The notes: a model not told the origin generated them from the letters alone. A stretch of 40,692 nt of DNA from Acidimicrobiaceae bacterium (GCA_027306925.1 DAHUXW010000072.1:1-40692), one strand, 5' to 3'; positions 27,423 through 37,258 are shown, numbered from the stretch's first letter. Made by a program: numbers and translations.

Positions 27423-28505
27423 ATGGGCGACGAAGGCGGCAAGGTGCGGCTCGCGGCGGTCGGGCTCGGCCGGTGGGGTCGGGTCATGGCGGCTGCCTAC
27501 CACCGGAGCGACGTGATCGAGCTGCGCAGCTGCTTCAGCCGGAACCCCGAGCGACGCGGCCGGTTCGCGGCGGACTTCGGGTGCGACGAGGTGTCTTCGC
27601 TGGAGGAGCTGTGCGCGCGCGACGACATCGAGGGTCTGGTCGTCACCGTGCCGAACGACCAGCACGCGCCAGTCATCGAGGCGGCCGCGCGGGCCGGAAA
27701 GCACGTGTACGTGGAGAAGCCGGTCGCGGTCACGACGGTGGACCTCCGGCGCATCGGGGACGCGGTCCGCGGCTCCGGCGTCGTGTTCGCGTGCGGGCAC
27801 AGCGCCCGTCGCCTCGCCGGCGTGCGGGAGATGCGCCGCATGCTCGACAGCGGCGAGATCGGCACGCCGTCGATGGTCGAAGCCGTGTTCTCGAACGAGC
27901 GCGGACTCGAGCTGAAGGACGGCGACTGGCGCGGTGACCCCGCGCAGTGCCCGGGTGGACCGCTGACCCAGCTCGGGATCCACCAGATCGACAACTTGAA
28001 CTTCCTGTTCGGGACTCCGGCGCGCGTGAGCGCGGTCGGGCGCCCGGGTGCGGTCGCGGTCGCCAACACGATGGTCGCCGCCGCGCTCCTCGAGTTCGAG
28101 GGCGGGGTCATCGGCTATCTCGGGGCGGACTGGCTGACGCCGGGCGCGTTCACGATGGACCTCTACTGCACGGCGGCGCGACTGCGCTACGAGCTCGACT
28201 TCAGCTGGTGGAGCAACTCCGCGGACACCGACGCGCACACGCGGCTCGTGAAGGTCGAGATCGGCGCGAACAGCTCCGATCCCGACGACCGCGTGCTTCG
28301 CGAGAGCGTTCTCGCGCTCGCCCCCCGCGACCATCTCCGCGAGGAGGTCGAGGAGTACGCCCGGGCGATCCGCGGACAGGACGAGGTCGAGGTCGGGCTC
28401 GACGTCTCGGTGTCCAACGTCGCCGTGGTGCTCGCCGCTGCCCGTGCGATCGGCGAGCGACGCTCGGTCGAGGTCGCGGAGGTGCTCGCGGAGCTCGGCG
28501 CCTAG
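27423..28505 (+). CDS. Gfo/Idh/MocA-family oxidoreductase
   Basis: VRLAAVGLGRWGRVMAAAYHRS, LVVTVPNDQHAPVIEAAARAGKHVYVEKPVAVT, GHSARRL, GGPLTQLGIHQIDNLNFLFG. Confidence 0.9.
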   Translation: MGDEGGKVRLAAVGLGRWGRVMAAAYHRSDVIELRSCFSRNPERRGRFAADFGCDEVSSLEELCARDDIEGLVVTVPNDQHAPVIEAAARAGKHVYVEKPVAVTTVDLRRIGDAVRGSGVVFACGHSARRLAGVREMRRMLDSGEIGTPSMVEAVFSNERGLELKDGDWRGDPAQCPGGPLTQLGIHQIDNLNFLFGTPARVSAVGRPGAVAVANTMVAAALLEFEGGVIGYLGADWLTPGAFTMDLYCTAARLRYELDFSWWSNSADTDAHTRLVKVEIGANSSDPDDRVLRESVLALAPRDHLREEVEEYARAIRGQDEVEVGLDVSVSNVAVVLAAARAIGERRSVEVAEVLAELGA

Positions 28506-29297
28506 TCAGCCGAGCGCGACGGTCGGCGCGGTGTCCCCGTCGAGCCCGATCTCGGGCGCGACGGGGACACCGGCACCGTCGAGCTCGATCGACTCGCGCC
28601 GGACGCGCTCGAACGCGGCCCGCCGCGCGCCGTCGATGTGCACGAACGCGGCGTCGCGGGCGGCGTCCGCGTCGCCGGTGCTGATCGCCTCGTAGAGCGC
28701 AAGGTGGTCGTGCCGGGACTGCTCGAGGCGTCCGGGCACCGACAGGGTCGTCTCCATCCCCGAGGCGAGCATCTCCTGTAGGACGCCGACCATCTGCGAG
28801 AGGAAGCGGTTCTTCGCCATCTCGACGATGCGGAGGTGGAAGTCGGCGTCGAGAGCTCCGACGCGCTCGAGGTCGATCGGCGCGGCCCGCGCGGCGTCCT
28901 CGACGGCGAGGACCTCGGCGAGCGACTGCAGCTCCTCGTCCGTCGCGGCGCCAGCGGCCCAACCCGCGGCCGAGACCTCGAGCACCTCGCGCATCGCGAA
29001 CAGCTCCCCGAGCGTGAGCTCGAGGTTCGAGAGTCGCGCCCGCATCGCGCTCGCGGCATCCTGGCGGACGAACACCCCCTGGCCGTGCCGCACGACGAGC
29101 CGGCCGCGCGCTTCCAGGGTCTTTACGGCCTCGCGCAGCGCCGGACGGCTGACGCCGAGCATGCTCGCCATCTCGCGCTCGGCGGGCAGCCGCTCGCCCT
29201 CGGCGAGCCGCTCGCTCGCGATGAGCTCCTCGATGCGCGCGACGATGCGGTCCGTGAGGTTACCGGCCTGCTTTATCGGACTCCACAGAGGGTCCAC
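28506..29297 (-). CDS. GntR-family regulator, FadR/FCD subfamily
   Basis: DRIVARIEELIASERLAEGERLPAEREMASMLGVSRPALREAVKTLEARGRLVVRHGQGVFV (wHTH) and all-helical FCD C-terminus (DADFHLRIVEMAKNRFL, HLALYEAISTGDADAARDAAFVHI). Confidence 0.92.
   Translation of the reverse strand: MDPLWSPIKQAGNLTDRIVARIEELIASERLAEGERLPAEREMASMLGVSRPALREAVKTLEARGRLVVRHGQGVFVRQDAASAMRARLSNLELTLGELFAMREVLEVSAAGWAAGAATDEELQSLAEVLAVEDAARAAPIDLERVGALDADFHLRIVEMAKNRFLSQMVGVLQEMLASGMETTLSVPGRLEQSRHDHLALYEAISTGDADAARDAAFVHIDGARRAAFERVRRESIELDGAGVPVAPEIGLDGDTAPTVALG
28530..28571. terminator. Strong 42-nt hairpin between convergent Gfo/Idh and GntR genes
   Basis: GGTGTCCCCGTCG-A-GCCCGA-TC-TCGGGC-G-CGACGGGGACACC: 13 + 6 perfect pairs with a single mismatch; 25 nt past the Gfo/Idh stop and inside the gntR 3' end. 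Confidence 0.65.
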
Positions 29298-29375
29298 CGC
29301 GACGTCCTTCCGCGCCGTCCGCCGGCGCCCCCACGAGACGCCCAGCTCACGGTCTGTCCGAGCATAGACGCCCAA

Positions 29376-29387
29376 TGGTCAGAGGTC
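29376..29387. promoter_or_regulatory. Operator-like element upstream of the gntR gene
   Basis: TGGTCAGAGGTC; on the minus strand it overlaps a possible -35 (ATGACC) 17 nt from a possible -10 (TATGCT, complement of 29361-29366). Confidence 0.45.
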
Positions 29388-29424
29388 ATCCCTTGCAGGC
29401 GGCGGGCAGTCGCGGGGAGTCGCC

Positions 29425-29454
29425 TTGTTCCGTGCAGTCACCCGTGGGTACAGT
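29425..29454 (+). promoter_or_regulatory. Putative promoter of the ABC transporter genes
   Basis: TTGTTC (29425-29430), 18-nt spacer, TACAGT (29449-29454). Confidence 0.4.
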
Positions 29455-29455
29455 G

Positions 29456-29473
29456 TGGAAAGAGGTCAGACCT
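29456..29473. promoter_or_regulatory. Operator-like element with perfect AGGTC-A-GACCT palindrome upstream of ABC ATPase
   Basis: TGGAAAGAGGTCAGACCT; shares TGGAAAGAGGTCAGA with the suyA upstream site. FadR-type GntR operators are typically TGGTnnnACCA-like. Confidence 0.6.
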
Positions 29474-29490
29474 GAAGCGGGGGGAACGGT

Positions 29491-30327
29491 ATGACGGCAA
29501 TGCGGGCGGCTTCCGACCGGGGAGCCCCGGCGGAACGGGCGCAGGCGGCTGCGGCCGCCGGCCCGGGGCGAGGCGAGATCCGCTGCAGCGGCCTGTACAA
29601 GTGGTACGGGCAGACCGCAGTCCTCTCGGGCCTCGACCTCACGGTCGCGAACGGCGAGTTCGTCTGCGTCGTCGGCCCCTCGGGCTGTGGGAAGACGACG
29701 CTGCTCAGGATGATGGCAGGGCTCGCCGAGTACGACCACGGCACGATCACGATCGGGGGCGAGAAGGTCACGGCCCCGCTCGCGCAGGTCGCGGTCGTTT
29801 TCCAGCACTTCGGGCTGTTTCCCTGGAAGACCGTCTACAACAACGTCGCGCTCCCGCTTCGTGCCGCCGGTCTCGACAAGGCCGAGGTGCGCCGGCGAGT
29901 CGCCGAGGCCATCGCGCTCGTCGGGCTCGAGGGCGTCGACGATCGCTACCCCGCACAGCTCTCGGGCGGGATGAAACAGCGCGTCGGGCTCGCCCGCACG
30001 CTCGCCTTGCGGCCCGAGGTCATCCTGCTCGACGAGCCGTTCGCCGCGGTCGACGCGCAGACGCGCGAGATCCTCCAGGAGGAGCTCCTCGGGCTGTGGA
30101 GCCGTCACCGCCAGACGGCGCTGTTCATCACGCACAGCATCGACGAGGCGATCACGCTCGCCGACCGGGTCGTCGTGATGGGCACGAAGCCCGGACGGGT
30201 CGTCGACGACATCGTCGTGCCGATCCCGCGGCCCCGCACCGTCGGCTCGGTGCGGCGCCACGAGTCCTACGCGCCGCTCCGCGAGCGCATCTGGGAGCAG
30301 TTGCGGGCCTCCGGCTCGCCGACGTGA
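29491..30327 (+). CDS. ABC transporter ATP-binding protein (SsuB/TauB-like)
   Basis: [17 protein letters not shown] (Walker A), [48 protein letters not shown]. Confidence 0.93.
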   Translation: MTAMRAASDRGAPAERAQAAAAAGPGRGEIRCSGLYKWYGQTAVLSGLDLTVANGEFVCVVGPSGCGKTTLLRMMAGLAEYDHGTITIGGEKVTAPLAQVAVVFQHFGLFPWKTVYNNVALPLRAAGLDKAEVRRRVAEAIALVGLEGVDDRYPAQLSGGMKQRVGLARTLALRPEVILLDEPFAAVDAQTREILQEELLGLWSRHRQTALFITHSIDEAITLADRVVVMGTKPGRVVDDIVVPIPRPRTVGSVRRHESYAPLRERIWEQLRASGSPT

Positions 30328-30340
30328 GAGGTTCGCGAAC

Positions 30341-31249
30341 ATGTCTCTGACCCGAAACGACCCGCCCGTCGCCGGCGTCGCGGACGGCGCACGCACCGCG
30401 TCCGCGAGCCTCGCGGCGTCCGACGCCGAGGCGATCGGCCGCGAGGTCATCGCAGCCCGCCGGCGCCGCTCGAAGCGTGACCGGCGCAAGTTCCTCGCGG
30501 TCCGGCTCGTGTCGCTGGCCGTCGTCTTCGGGGCGTGGCAGCTGTACGGGATGCACACGATCGCGATCCTGTTCGCGCCGATCACGACGGTCGTGCACTC
30601 GGGGTACAACCTGTTCGCGCACGCCCAGCTCGGGTCCCAGCTCGGCTACAGCATGTGGACGTTCGCGATCGGCTACCTGATCGGTGTCGCGGTGGGCATC
30701 GCGGTCGGGATGCTCATGGGCGCGTACCGCGTGGTCGAGGCCGCGGTCTCGCTCTACGTGTTCGCGCTGTACGCGACGCCGATGGTCGCGCTCGTGCCGA
30801 TCATGACCTTGTGGATCGGCTTCGACGCGACCGCGCAGATCGTGATCATCGCGCTCTTCGTAACGTGGCCGATGATCGTCACGGTGTTCCACGGCGTCCG
30901 CCAGATCGACGCCGAGCTCATGGAGGTCTCCCGATCGCTCCGCCTGAACAGGCGTCAGACGTGGGTGCACGTGCTGCTCCCCGGGGCCGTCCCGTTCGTC
31001 ATCACCGGTGCGACCCAGGGTGTCGCGATGGGGCTCGTCGGCGTCATCATCGCCGAGCTCCAGACCCAGCTGACCGGGCTCGGCGCGGCCCTCCAGACCG
31101 AGGCCCAGACGTACCACACCGCGGGAGCACTCGCCGTCGTCCTCTTGATCATGGTCCTCGGCGTGACGCTGCGGGCGATCCTCGGGCTGGTCCAGAGGTT
31201 CCTCGTCCCGTGGATGCGCCTCGACCGTGGGGACGGCAAGCGGCGCTGA
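30341..31249 (+). CDS. ABC transporter permease (SsuC/TauC-like)
   Basis: BPD inner-membrane signature region: [47 protein letters not shown]; multiple TM segments. Confidence 0.9.
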   Translation: MSLTRNDPPVAGVADGARTASASLAASDAEAIGREVIAARRRRSKRDRRKFLAVRLVSLAVVFGAWQLYGMHTIAILFAPITTVVHSGYNLFAHAQLGSQLGYSMWTFAIGYLIGVAVGIAVGMLMGAYRVVEAAVSLYVFALYATPMVALVPIMTLWIGFDATAQIVIIALFVTWPMIVTVFHGVRQIDAELMEVSRSLRLNRRQTWVHVLLPGAVPFVITGATQGVAMGLVGVIIAELQTQLTGLGAALQTEAQTYHTAGALAVVLLIMVLGVTLRAILGLVQRFLVPWMRLDRGDGKRR

Positions 31250-31256
31250 CCCGGAT

Positions 31257-31283
31257 CCACCGCCGCTCGCGCCGCGGCGGTGG
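31257..31283 (+). terminator. GC-rich hairpin after permease
   Basis: CCACCGCCGC-TCGCGCC-GCGGCGGTGG, perfect 10-bp stem 8 nt after the stop. Confidence 0.5.
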
Positions 31284-31421
31284 TCGACGGCACTCGTCCG
31301 GCGCTCGGTAAGATCCGCTCGATCCGGCGGAGTCGTGGGCGTTGTGGCGCGTGGGGCGGCTCGTACCCGCGCTGCGCGCTTCGCCGGCGACGACCGTGCG
31401 ACCGGACGCGAAGGAGGACCG

Positions 31422-31919
31422 GTGGAGCTCCGCCTCACGGTGAACGGCGCCCAGGTGTCGGGCGACGTCGAGCCGCGCACGCTCCTCGTGCACCACTTGC
31501 GCACCGCGCTGGGCCTCACCGGCACGAAGGTCGGCTGCGACACGTCGTCGTGCGGGGCGTGCACCGTGCTGCTCGACGGCCGCTCCGTGAAGTCCTGCAC
31601 CGTGCTCGCCGTCCAGGCGGACGGGTGCGAGGTGACGACGATCGAGGGGCTCGCGGACGGCGACGAGCTCCACCCGCTGCAGGCGGCGTTCCACGACCAC
31701 CATGCGCTCCAGTGCGGGTACTGCACGCCCGGCATGATCATGGCGGCGGTCTCGCTTCTTCGCGAGCGCCGCCCGCTCGACGACGCCGCGGTCCGCCGGG
31801 GTCTCGAGGGCAACCTCTGCCGGTGCACGGGGTACCGGGGCATCGTCGAGGCGGTGCTCGCGGTCGCGGCGAGCGAGGACGCGCGTCCCGGCGCTGCCGG
31901 CGCGGCCGTCGCCCGATGA
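31422..31919 (+). CDS. (2Fe-2S)-binding subunit of molybdenum hydroxylase (CoxS-like)
   Basis: [53 protein letters not shown]. Confidence 0.93.
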   Translation: MELRLTVNGAQVSGDVEPRTLLVHHLRTALGLTGTKVGCDTSSCGACTVLLDGRSVKSCTVLAVQADGCEVTTIEGLADGDELHPLQAAFHDHHALQCGYCTPGMIMAAVSLLRERRPLDDAAVRRGLEGNLCRCTGYRGIVEAVLAVAASEDARPGAAGAAVAR

Positions 31920-32731
31920 TCCCCGCGCCGTTCGCGTACGAGCGCGCCGCGTCGGTGGAGGACGCCGTCGCGCGGCTCGCGCGGCACGGCGAGGACGCGA
32001 AGGTCCTCGCGGGCGGCCACTCGCTGATCCCGCTGCTTCGCCTGCGCTTCGCCCGGCCCTCGGTGCTCGTCGACATCGGCCGGGTTCCGGGGCTCGACGG
32101 CGTCCGCGACGACGGCGAGCTCTCGATCGGTGCGATGACGCGCTACTGCGACGTCGAGGCCTCGCCGCTGGTCGCCGAGCACGCGCCGCTGCTCGCCGCC
32201 GCCGCCGCCGAGGTCGGCGACGAGCAGGTGCGGCACCGGGGGACGATCGGCGGGTCGATCTGCCACGGCGACCCGGCGTCGGACGTGGCCGCGGCGCTGC
32301 TCGCGCTCGGTGCGACGGTCGTCGTGCGCGGCCCGGGCGGCGAGCGGCGCATCGCGCTGGAGGAGTTCTTCGTCGGGTTCCTCGAGACCGCGATCGCTCG
32401 CGACGAGATCCTCGTCGAGGTGCGCGTCCCCGTGACGAGCGCGCCGTGGGCGTTCGAGAAGTTCAACCGTCGTGCGCAGGACTGGGCGATCGTCGGGTGC
32501 GCGGTGCTCGCCGGCTCGGAGCCGCGGGTCGCGCTCGTGAACATGGCGACGACTCCGCGACGCGCCCCGCTCGTGGAGGAAGCCCTTGCACGCGGCGCGT
32601 CCGCGCGGGAAGCGGCCGATCTCGCGTCCGAGGGGACCGAGCCCCCGTCCGACGCGAACGCGTCCGCGCAGTTCCGCCGCCATCTCGCGAGCGTGCTCGT
32701 GCGCCGGGCCCTCGAGCGGGCGTCGCGATGA
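31916..32731 (+). CDS. FAD-binding subunit of molybdenum hydroxylase (CoxM-like)
   Basis: [58 protein letters not shown] overlap with the upstream gene. Confidence 0.92.
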   Translation: MIPAPFAYERAASVEDAVARLARHGEDAKVLAGGHSLIPLLRLRFARPSVLVDIGRVPGLDGVRDDGELSIGAMTRYCDVEASPLVAEHAPLLAAAAAEVGDEQVRHRGTIGGSICHGDPASDVAAALLALGATVVVRGPGGERRIALEEFFVGFLETAIARDEILVEVRVPVTSAPWAFEKFNRRAQDWAIVGCAVLAGSEPRVALVNMATTPRRAPLVEEALARGASAREAADLASEGTEPPSDANASAQFRRHLASVLVRRALERASR

Positions 32732-32813
32732 CCGTGCACGGCGCCGCGCCTGCGGTGGCGACGATCGAGGTGCGACCGCGCACGCGCGTCGGGCGCGAAG
32801 GGAGCCGGTCCCG

Positions 32814-33551
32814 ATGGAGCTGAACCACGAGTTCACGGTCGACATGCCGGTGGAGCGCGCGTGGGCGCTGCTCGTCGACGTCGAGCGCATCGCGCCGTGC
32901 ATGCCGGGAGCCACGCTCGAGTCGGCCGAGGACGGGCGGTACTCGGGCACCGTGAAGGTGAAGGTCGGTCCCGTCACGACGCAGTACCGCGGCACCGTGT
33001 CCTTCGTCGAGCAGGACGAGGGCGCGCGTCGCGCGGTGCTCCGTGCCGAGGGCCGGGAGACGAAGGGGCAGGGCAACGCGACTGCCACGATCACCGCGGC
33101 CTTCGCACCGGACGGCCATGCGACGACGGTCACGTTGGCGACGGACCTCGTCGTGACCGGGCGCGTCGCGCAGTTCGGCCGCGGCGTCATCGCGGAGGTG
33201 AGCGCCCGCCTGCTCCAGCAGTTCGTCGAGTGCCTCGCCGCGACCTTCGCCGGCGCGCCGCCCACGGAGACCTCCTCCGACGTGCCGCCCGCCGCAGGCG
33301 CGACCGACGTGCCACCCACCGGGAGCCCGGACGACGAGCGGCCCACCGGGAGCCCGGCCGACGTGCCGCCCGGTGGGCAGGCGCGGGTGGGCGGGACCGC
33401 ACCCGCGACGGGTGACGCGGTCGACCTGCTCGCCATCGCACGGTCGATGCTCTCGACGCGCGCCAAGATCGTCGCGGTGGCGGTCCTCGTCGCGGTGGCC
33501 GGGTGCCTCGTCGCACGTCTGCGGCACCCGAGCCGCCGGGCGCGGCGATGA
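32814..33551 (+). CDS. CoxG-like SRPBCC protein with C-terminal membrane anchor
   Basis: [64 protein letters not shown]; Pro-rich linker and [20 protein letters not shown]. Confidence 0.88.
   Translation: MELNHEFTVDMPVERAWALLVDVERIAPCMPGATLESAEDGRYSGTVKVKVGPVTTQYRGTVSFVEQDEGARRAVLRAEGRETKGQGNATATITAAFAPDGHATTVTLATDLVVTGRVAQFGRGVIAEVSARLLQQFVECLAATFAGAPPTETSSDVPPAAGATDVPPTGSPDDERPTGSPADVPPGGQARVGGTAPATGDAVDLLAIARSMLSTRAKIVAVAVLVAVAGCLVARLRHPSRRARR
33315..33357. repeat. Short direct repeat in CoxG linker
   Basis: CCCACCGGGAGCCCGG at 33315-33330 and 33342-33357 (27-nt period), encoding [17 protein letters not shown]. Confidence 0.7.
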
Positions 33552-33591
33552 CCCGCCGTCGCGGGCTGCGCCCGGGGCGACGGTGGTAGGC

Positions 33592-35901
33592 GTGCCGTTC
33601 ATCGGGCGCTCGATGACTCGCCGGGAGGACCGCGCGCTCGTGCGCGGCGAGGCGCGCTTCACCGACGACCTCGGTGCCGCGGACGACGTGCCCATCGTCG
33701 ACGCCGTGCACATGGTCGTCGTGCGGAGCACGGTCGCGCACGCGCGGATCGTCGGCGTGGATGCGACCGAGGCGCTCGCCCTGCCCGGGACCGTGGCGGT
33801 CGTCACCGGTGCGGACCTCGCGGGCACGGTCTCGCCGTACCCGGTCGTGAGCCGGGACGGCGCGACGCTCGCGGACGCGCCCGTCGAAGTCGTCGCGACC
33901 GGGACCGTGCGCTACGTGGGCGAGCCGGTGGCAGCGGTCCTCGCCCGGAGCCGAGCCACGGCGGAGGACGCGGCCGAGCTCGTCGTCGTCGACTACGAGC
34001 CCCTCGAGCCGGTCGCGAGCGTCGACGACGCGCGCCGGCGTGTGGCCGTCGTGCACGACGCAGCGCCGGACAACGTGCTCGTGCGTTGGTCGCACCGATC
34101 GGGAGACGTCGACGGCGCCTTTCGGGACGCGCGGCGCGTCGCCCGCTGCCACCTCCACATCCCGCGCCTCGTCGCCGCGCCGATCGAGGTGCGCGCGTGC
34201 GTGGCCGCCCACGACGCAGCGGACGACCTCGTCACGCTCTGGGCGTCCGCCCAGGACCCCTGGCGCCAGTCGGCGCAGCTCGCGGCCGTGCTCCGCCGAC
34301 CGGAGGCGTCGATCCGGGTCGTGGTGCCCGAGGTCGGCGGAGCGTTCGGCTCGAAGGGCTCGCTCGTGCCCGAGTACGCGCTCGCCGCGTGGTGCGCGAT
34401 CCACCACCGTGTCGCGGTGCGGTGGTTCGAGGACCGCAGCGAGAACTTCCTCGCCGCGTACCAGGGCCGCGGGATGCAGGCCGACGTCGAGCTCGCGCTC
34501 GGCGACGGCGGGCGCTTCCTCGCGCTGCGCGCGGACATCGCTGCCGACATCGGTGCGTACCTCTACCCGAACACGCCCAACGTCGCGGTCACGACGGCGA
34601 TGCTCATGACCGGCTGCTACGACATCGCCGCGGCAGAGGTGCGCGTCGAGGGCCTCGCGACGACGAAGGTGCCGACCGGGCCGTACCGCGGCGCCGGGCG
34701 CCCGGAGGCGGCGTTCTTCGTCGAGCGGGTCGTCGACGTCGCCGCTCGGGCGACCGGGCTCGACCCTGTCGAGATCAGGCGGCGCAACCTCGTCGCGCCG
34801 GGCGCGTTCCCGCACGACAACGGGCTCGGTCACCGGTACGACTCGGGCAACTACCCGGCCGCGCTCGACGAGGCGTGCCGGCTGCTCGGCTACGACGCGC
34901 TCCGGGCCGAGCAGCGCGACGCCCGGGCGTCGGGTCGCCTGCTCGGCGTCGGGATCGCGAGCTACGTGGAGCGGGCGGCTCCCGGCGGTTGGGAGAGCGC
35001 CGAGGCCCTGCTCGCCCCCGGGGGACGCGTCGTCGTGCGCGTCGGCTCGTCACCGCACGGGCAGGGCCACGAGACGACGTTCGCCCAGGTCGCCGCGGAC
35101 GCACTCGGCGTCGCGCCCGACGCGATCGACGTGCGCCACGGCGACAGCTCGGCCGGTCCGCCGGGCGTCGGGACCTACGGGAGCCGCTCGGTCACGCTCG
35201 GTGGCTCGGCCGTGCTGCAGGCGTGCGAGGGGCTGCTCGCGCGCGCGACGGTCGCCGCCGCCACGCTCTGCGGGGTCGACCCCGCGGACCTCGACTACCG
35301 CGACGGGCGTTGGTCGAGACGGGACCGACCGGACGAGGGCGTCGGCCTCGCGGACGTCGCGGCTGCAGCGCTCGACGCGGGCGCGCCGATGCGCGCTGAC
35401 GCTCGCTTCACGATCGCCTCGCCGGTCTTCTCGTTCGGCACCTACGGCGCGGCGGTCGAGATCGACCCGGAGACGGGTCGGGTCGAGATCCTCCGCATCG
35501 CCGCGGTCGACGACGCCGGCGTGGTCGTCAACCCGTTGCTCGCCGAGGGCCAGGTCGTCGGCTCGTCCGTGCAGGGCGTCGGTGCGTCGCTGTACGAGGA
35601 GGTCGTGCACGACGCGGACGGTCAACCGGTCAGCGGGAGCTTCGTGAGCTACGGGATCCCGAGCGCCCCGGACGTCGCGTTCGAGCTCGAGACAGCGCTC
35701 CTGTGCACGCCGAGCCCGCTGAACCCGCTCGGTGCGAAGGGTATCGGCGAGGCCGGCTCGATCGGGGTCCCCGCCGCGGTCGACAACGCGGTCGTCGACG
35801 CGCTCGCGCCGTTCGGCGTCGAGCACGTCGACCCCCCGTACTCGCCCGAGCGGATCTGGGGCCTGGTCGCGGGCCGCCCGGACGCGCGCGCGGGCGGCTG
35901 A
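33592..35901 (+). CDS. Molybdopterin-binding large subunit of xanthine dehydrogenase/CODH family (form-II CoxL-like)
   Basis: [102 protein letters not shown]. Confidence 0.92.
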   Translation: MPFIGRSMTRREDRALVRGEARFTDDLGAADDVPIVDAVHMVVVRSTVAHARIVGVDATEALALPGTVAVVTGADLAGTVSPYPVVSRDGATLADAPVEVVATGTVRYVGEPVAAVLARSRATAEDAAELVVVDYEPLEPVASVDDARRRVAVVHDAAPDNVLVRWSHRSGDVDGAFRDARRVARCHLHIPRLVAAPIEVRACVAAHDAADDLVTLWASAQDPWRQSAQLAAVLRRPEASIRVVVPEVGGAFGSKGSLVPEYALAAWCAIHHRVAVRWFEDRSENFLAAYQGRGMQADVELALGDGGRFLALRADIAADIGAYLYPNTPNVAVTTAMLMTGCYDIAAAEVRVEGLATTKVPTGPYRGAGRPEAAFFVERVVDVAARATGLDPVEIRRRNLVAPGAFPHDNGLGHRYDSGNYPAALDEACRLLGYDALRAEQRDARASGRLLGVGIASYVERAAPGGWESAEALLAPGGRVVVRVGSSPHGQGHETTFAQVAADALGVAPDAIDVRHGDSSAGPPGVGTYGSRSVTLGGSAVLQACEGLLARATVAAATLCGVDPADLDYRDGRWSRRDRPDEGVGLADVAAAALDAGAPMRADARFTIASPVFSFGTYGAAVEIDPETGRVEILRIAAVDDAGVVVNPLLAEGQVVGSSVQGVGASLYEEVVHDADGQPVSGSFVSYGIPSAPDVAFELETALLCTPSPLNPLGAKGIGEAGSIGVPAAVDNAVVDALAPFGVEHVDPPYSPERIWGLVAGRPDARAGG

Positions 35902-35904
35902 CGC

Positions 35905-35938
35905 CGCGCGGCGCGGCCGCCGAGCGCTGCGCCGCGCG
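35905..35938 (+). terminator. GC-rich hairpin after molybdenum hydroxylase operon
   Basis: CGCGCGGCGC-14 nt-GCGCCGCGCG, perfect 10-bp stem just past the stop. Confidence 0.4.
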
Positions 35939-35984
35939 ACCGACCGGGACGTACGCACGGCGCCGCTGGTAGCGTCGGCGGACC

Positions 35985-36977
35985 ATGGCGATCGGACTGG
36001 GCCTCGACGTCGGGGGGACGAAGATCCTCGCGTGCGCGGTGACCGACGCGGGCGAGCTCGTGGTCGAGACGCGCGTCGACTCGCCCCGCTCGCCGGACCG
36101 GCTGCTGAGCGCGCTCGTCGAGGCCACGGACGCGCTCGTCGCGCTGCTTGGCGCGGACAGGGATTCCGTGGTCGGGGTCGGGGTCGGGGTGCCGAGCCTC
36201 GTCGGCTCGGACGGATCGCTCTTCGACAGTCCGAACTTGCCGGCGCTCGAGGGCCTGCCGGTGCGCGCGGCGTTCGCCGAGCGCCTCGAGCAGGTCGCGC
36301 CCGGGCGCGCCGCCGGCGCCGCGCGGTGGCGTCTCGTGATCGACAACGACGCGACGTGCGCGGCCGCGGGCGAGCTCGCCTTCGGCGCGGCGCGCGGTCA
36401 CGGCGACGTCGTCCTGCTCACGATCGGGACGGGCATCGGCGGTGGCGTGATCGCCGCGGGCCGGCTGCTGCGGGGCGCGCGTGGCTTCGCCGGCGAGGTC
36501 GGCCACATCGTCGTCGACCCGAGCGGACCGCCGTGCCACTGCGGGCGGAACGGCTGCCTCGAGCAGCTCGCCTCGGGGTCCGCGCTCGCTCGCATCGCGA
36601 GGGGCGCGGCACTCGCCGGACGGGCGGGCCGCGTGCTCGAGCTCGCGGGCGGCGACGTCGACGCGGTCCGGGGCGAGCACGTTCTCGCGGCGGCGCGCGA
36701 GGGCGATCCTGCCGCCCGGGAGCTGTTCGCCGAGCTCGCGCACAATCTCGCGGTCGGCGTAGCGAACCTCGTCGAGGTGCTCGACCCGGGCGTGGTGCTC
36801 ATCGGCGGCGGCCTCGCGGCGGCCGGCGAGCTGCTCCTCGACCCGACGGTCGCGGCCTTCGCGGTCGAGGATCGCCGCGGCCGGGGCGCCCAGTCGGTCC
36901 CGATCGTGCTCGCGGAGCTCGGCCCGCGCGCCGGGGCGTTCGGCGCCGCCGCGCTCGCGCTCGGCCTCGTCGGCTGA
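35985..36977 (+). CDS. ROK-family sugar kinase (glucokinase-like)
   Basis: GLDVGGTKILACAV, IDNDATCAAAGELAFGAARGHGDVVLLTIGTGIGGGVI, GEVGHIVVDPSGPPCHCGRNGCLEQLASG. Confidence 0.92.
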   Translation: MAIGLGLDVGGTKILACAVTDAGELVVETRVDSPRSPDRLLSALVEATDALVALLGADRDSVVGVGVGVPSLVGSDGSLFDSPNLPALEGLPVRAAFAERLEQVAPGRAAGAARWRLVIDNDATCAAAGELAFGAARGHGDVVLLTIGTGIGGGVIAAGRLLRGARGFAGEVGHIVVDPSGPPCHCGRNGCLEQLASGSALARIARGAALAGRAGRVLELAGGDVDAVRGEHVLAAAREGDPAARELFAELAHNLAVGVANLVEVLDPGVVLIGGGLAAAGELLLDPTVAAFAVEDRRGRGAQSVPIVLAELGPRAGAFGAAALALGLVG

Positions 36978-37071
36978 ACGCCACCGCACTGCTCCGCGTC
37001 CGGGCTCGCCGGGACGCGGCCAGGCGCGCGATCCTACGGCGAGCCTCCGCAGCCCTGCGAAGACCCGGGAG

Positions 37072-37146
37072 TCGGGGAGGCGGGATTCGAACCCGCGGCC
37101 TCCTGCTCCCAAAGCAGGCGCGCTAACCAAGCTGCGCTACTCCCCG
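37072..37146 (-). tRNA. tRNA-Pro (TGG)
   Basis: Reverse complement CGGGGAGTAGCGCAGCTTGGTTAGCGCGCCTGCTTTGGGAGCAGGAGGCCGCGGGTTCGAATCCCGCCTCCCCGA; anticodon loop TTTGGGA. Confidence 0.95.
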
Positions 37147-37258
37147 CGGCGGCGCTCTCGCCGTCGTGGCCCGGCCAGATGCTAGGGGACGCGTGCGGGT
37201 CGCCCGTCACCTGTCCGTCGGGGCGTCGCCCGCCGCACCGGTAGACTCCCCGCTTCGT

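Noticed and set aside
30152-33466. 1104-aa minus-strand ORF
   Set aside because: Antisense of permease, CoxS, CoxM and CoxG genes, low-complexity composition.
31422-35901. Genuine form-I aerobic CO dehydrogenase
   Set aside because: Large subunit lacks the AYXCSFR-type active-site motif; it has PYRGAGR instead, and gene order differs from coxMSL.
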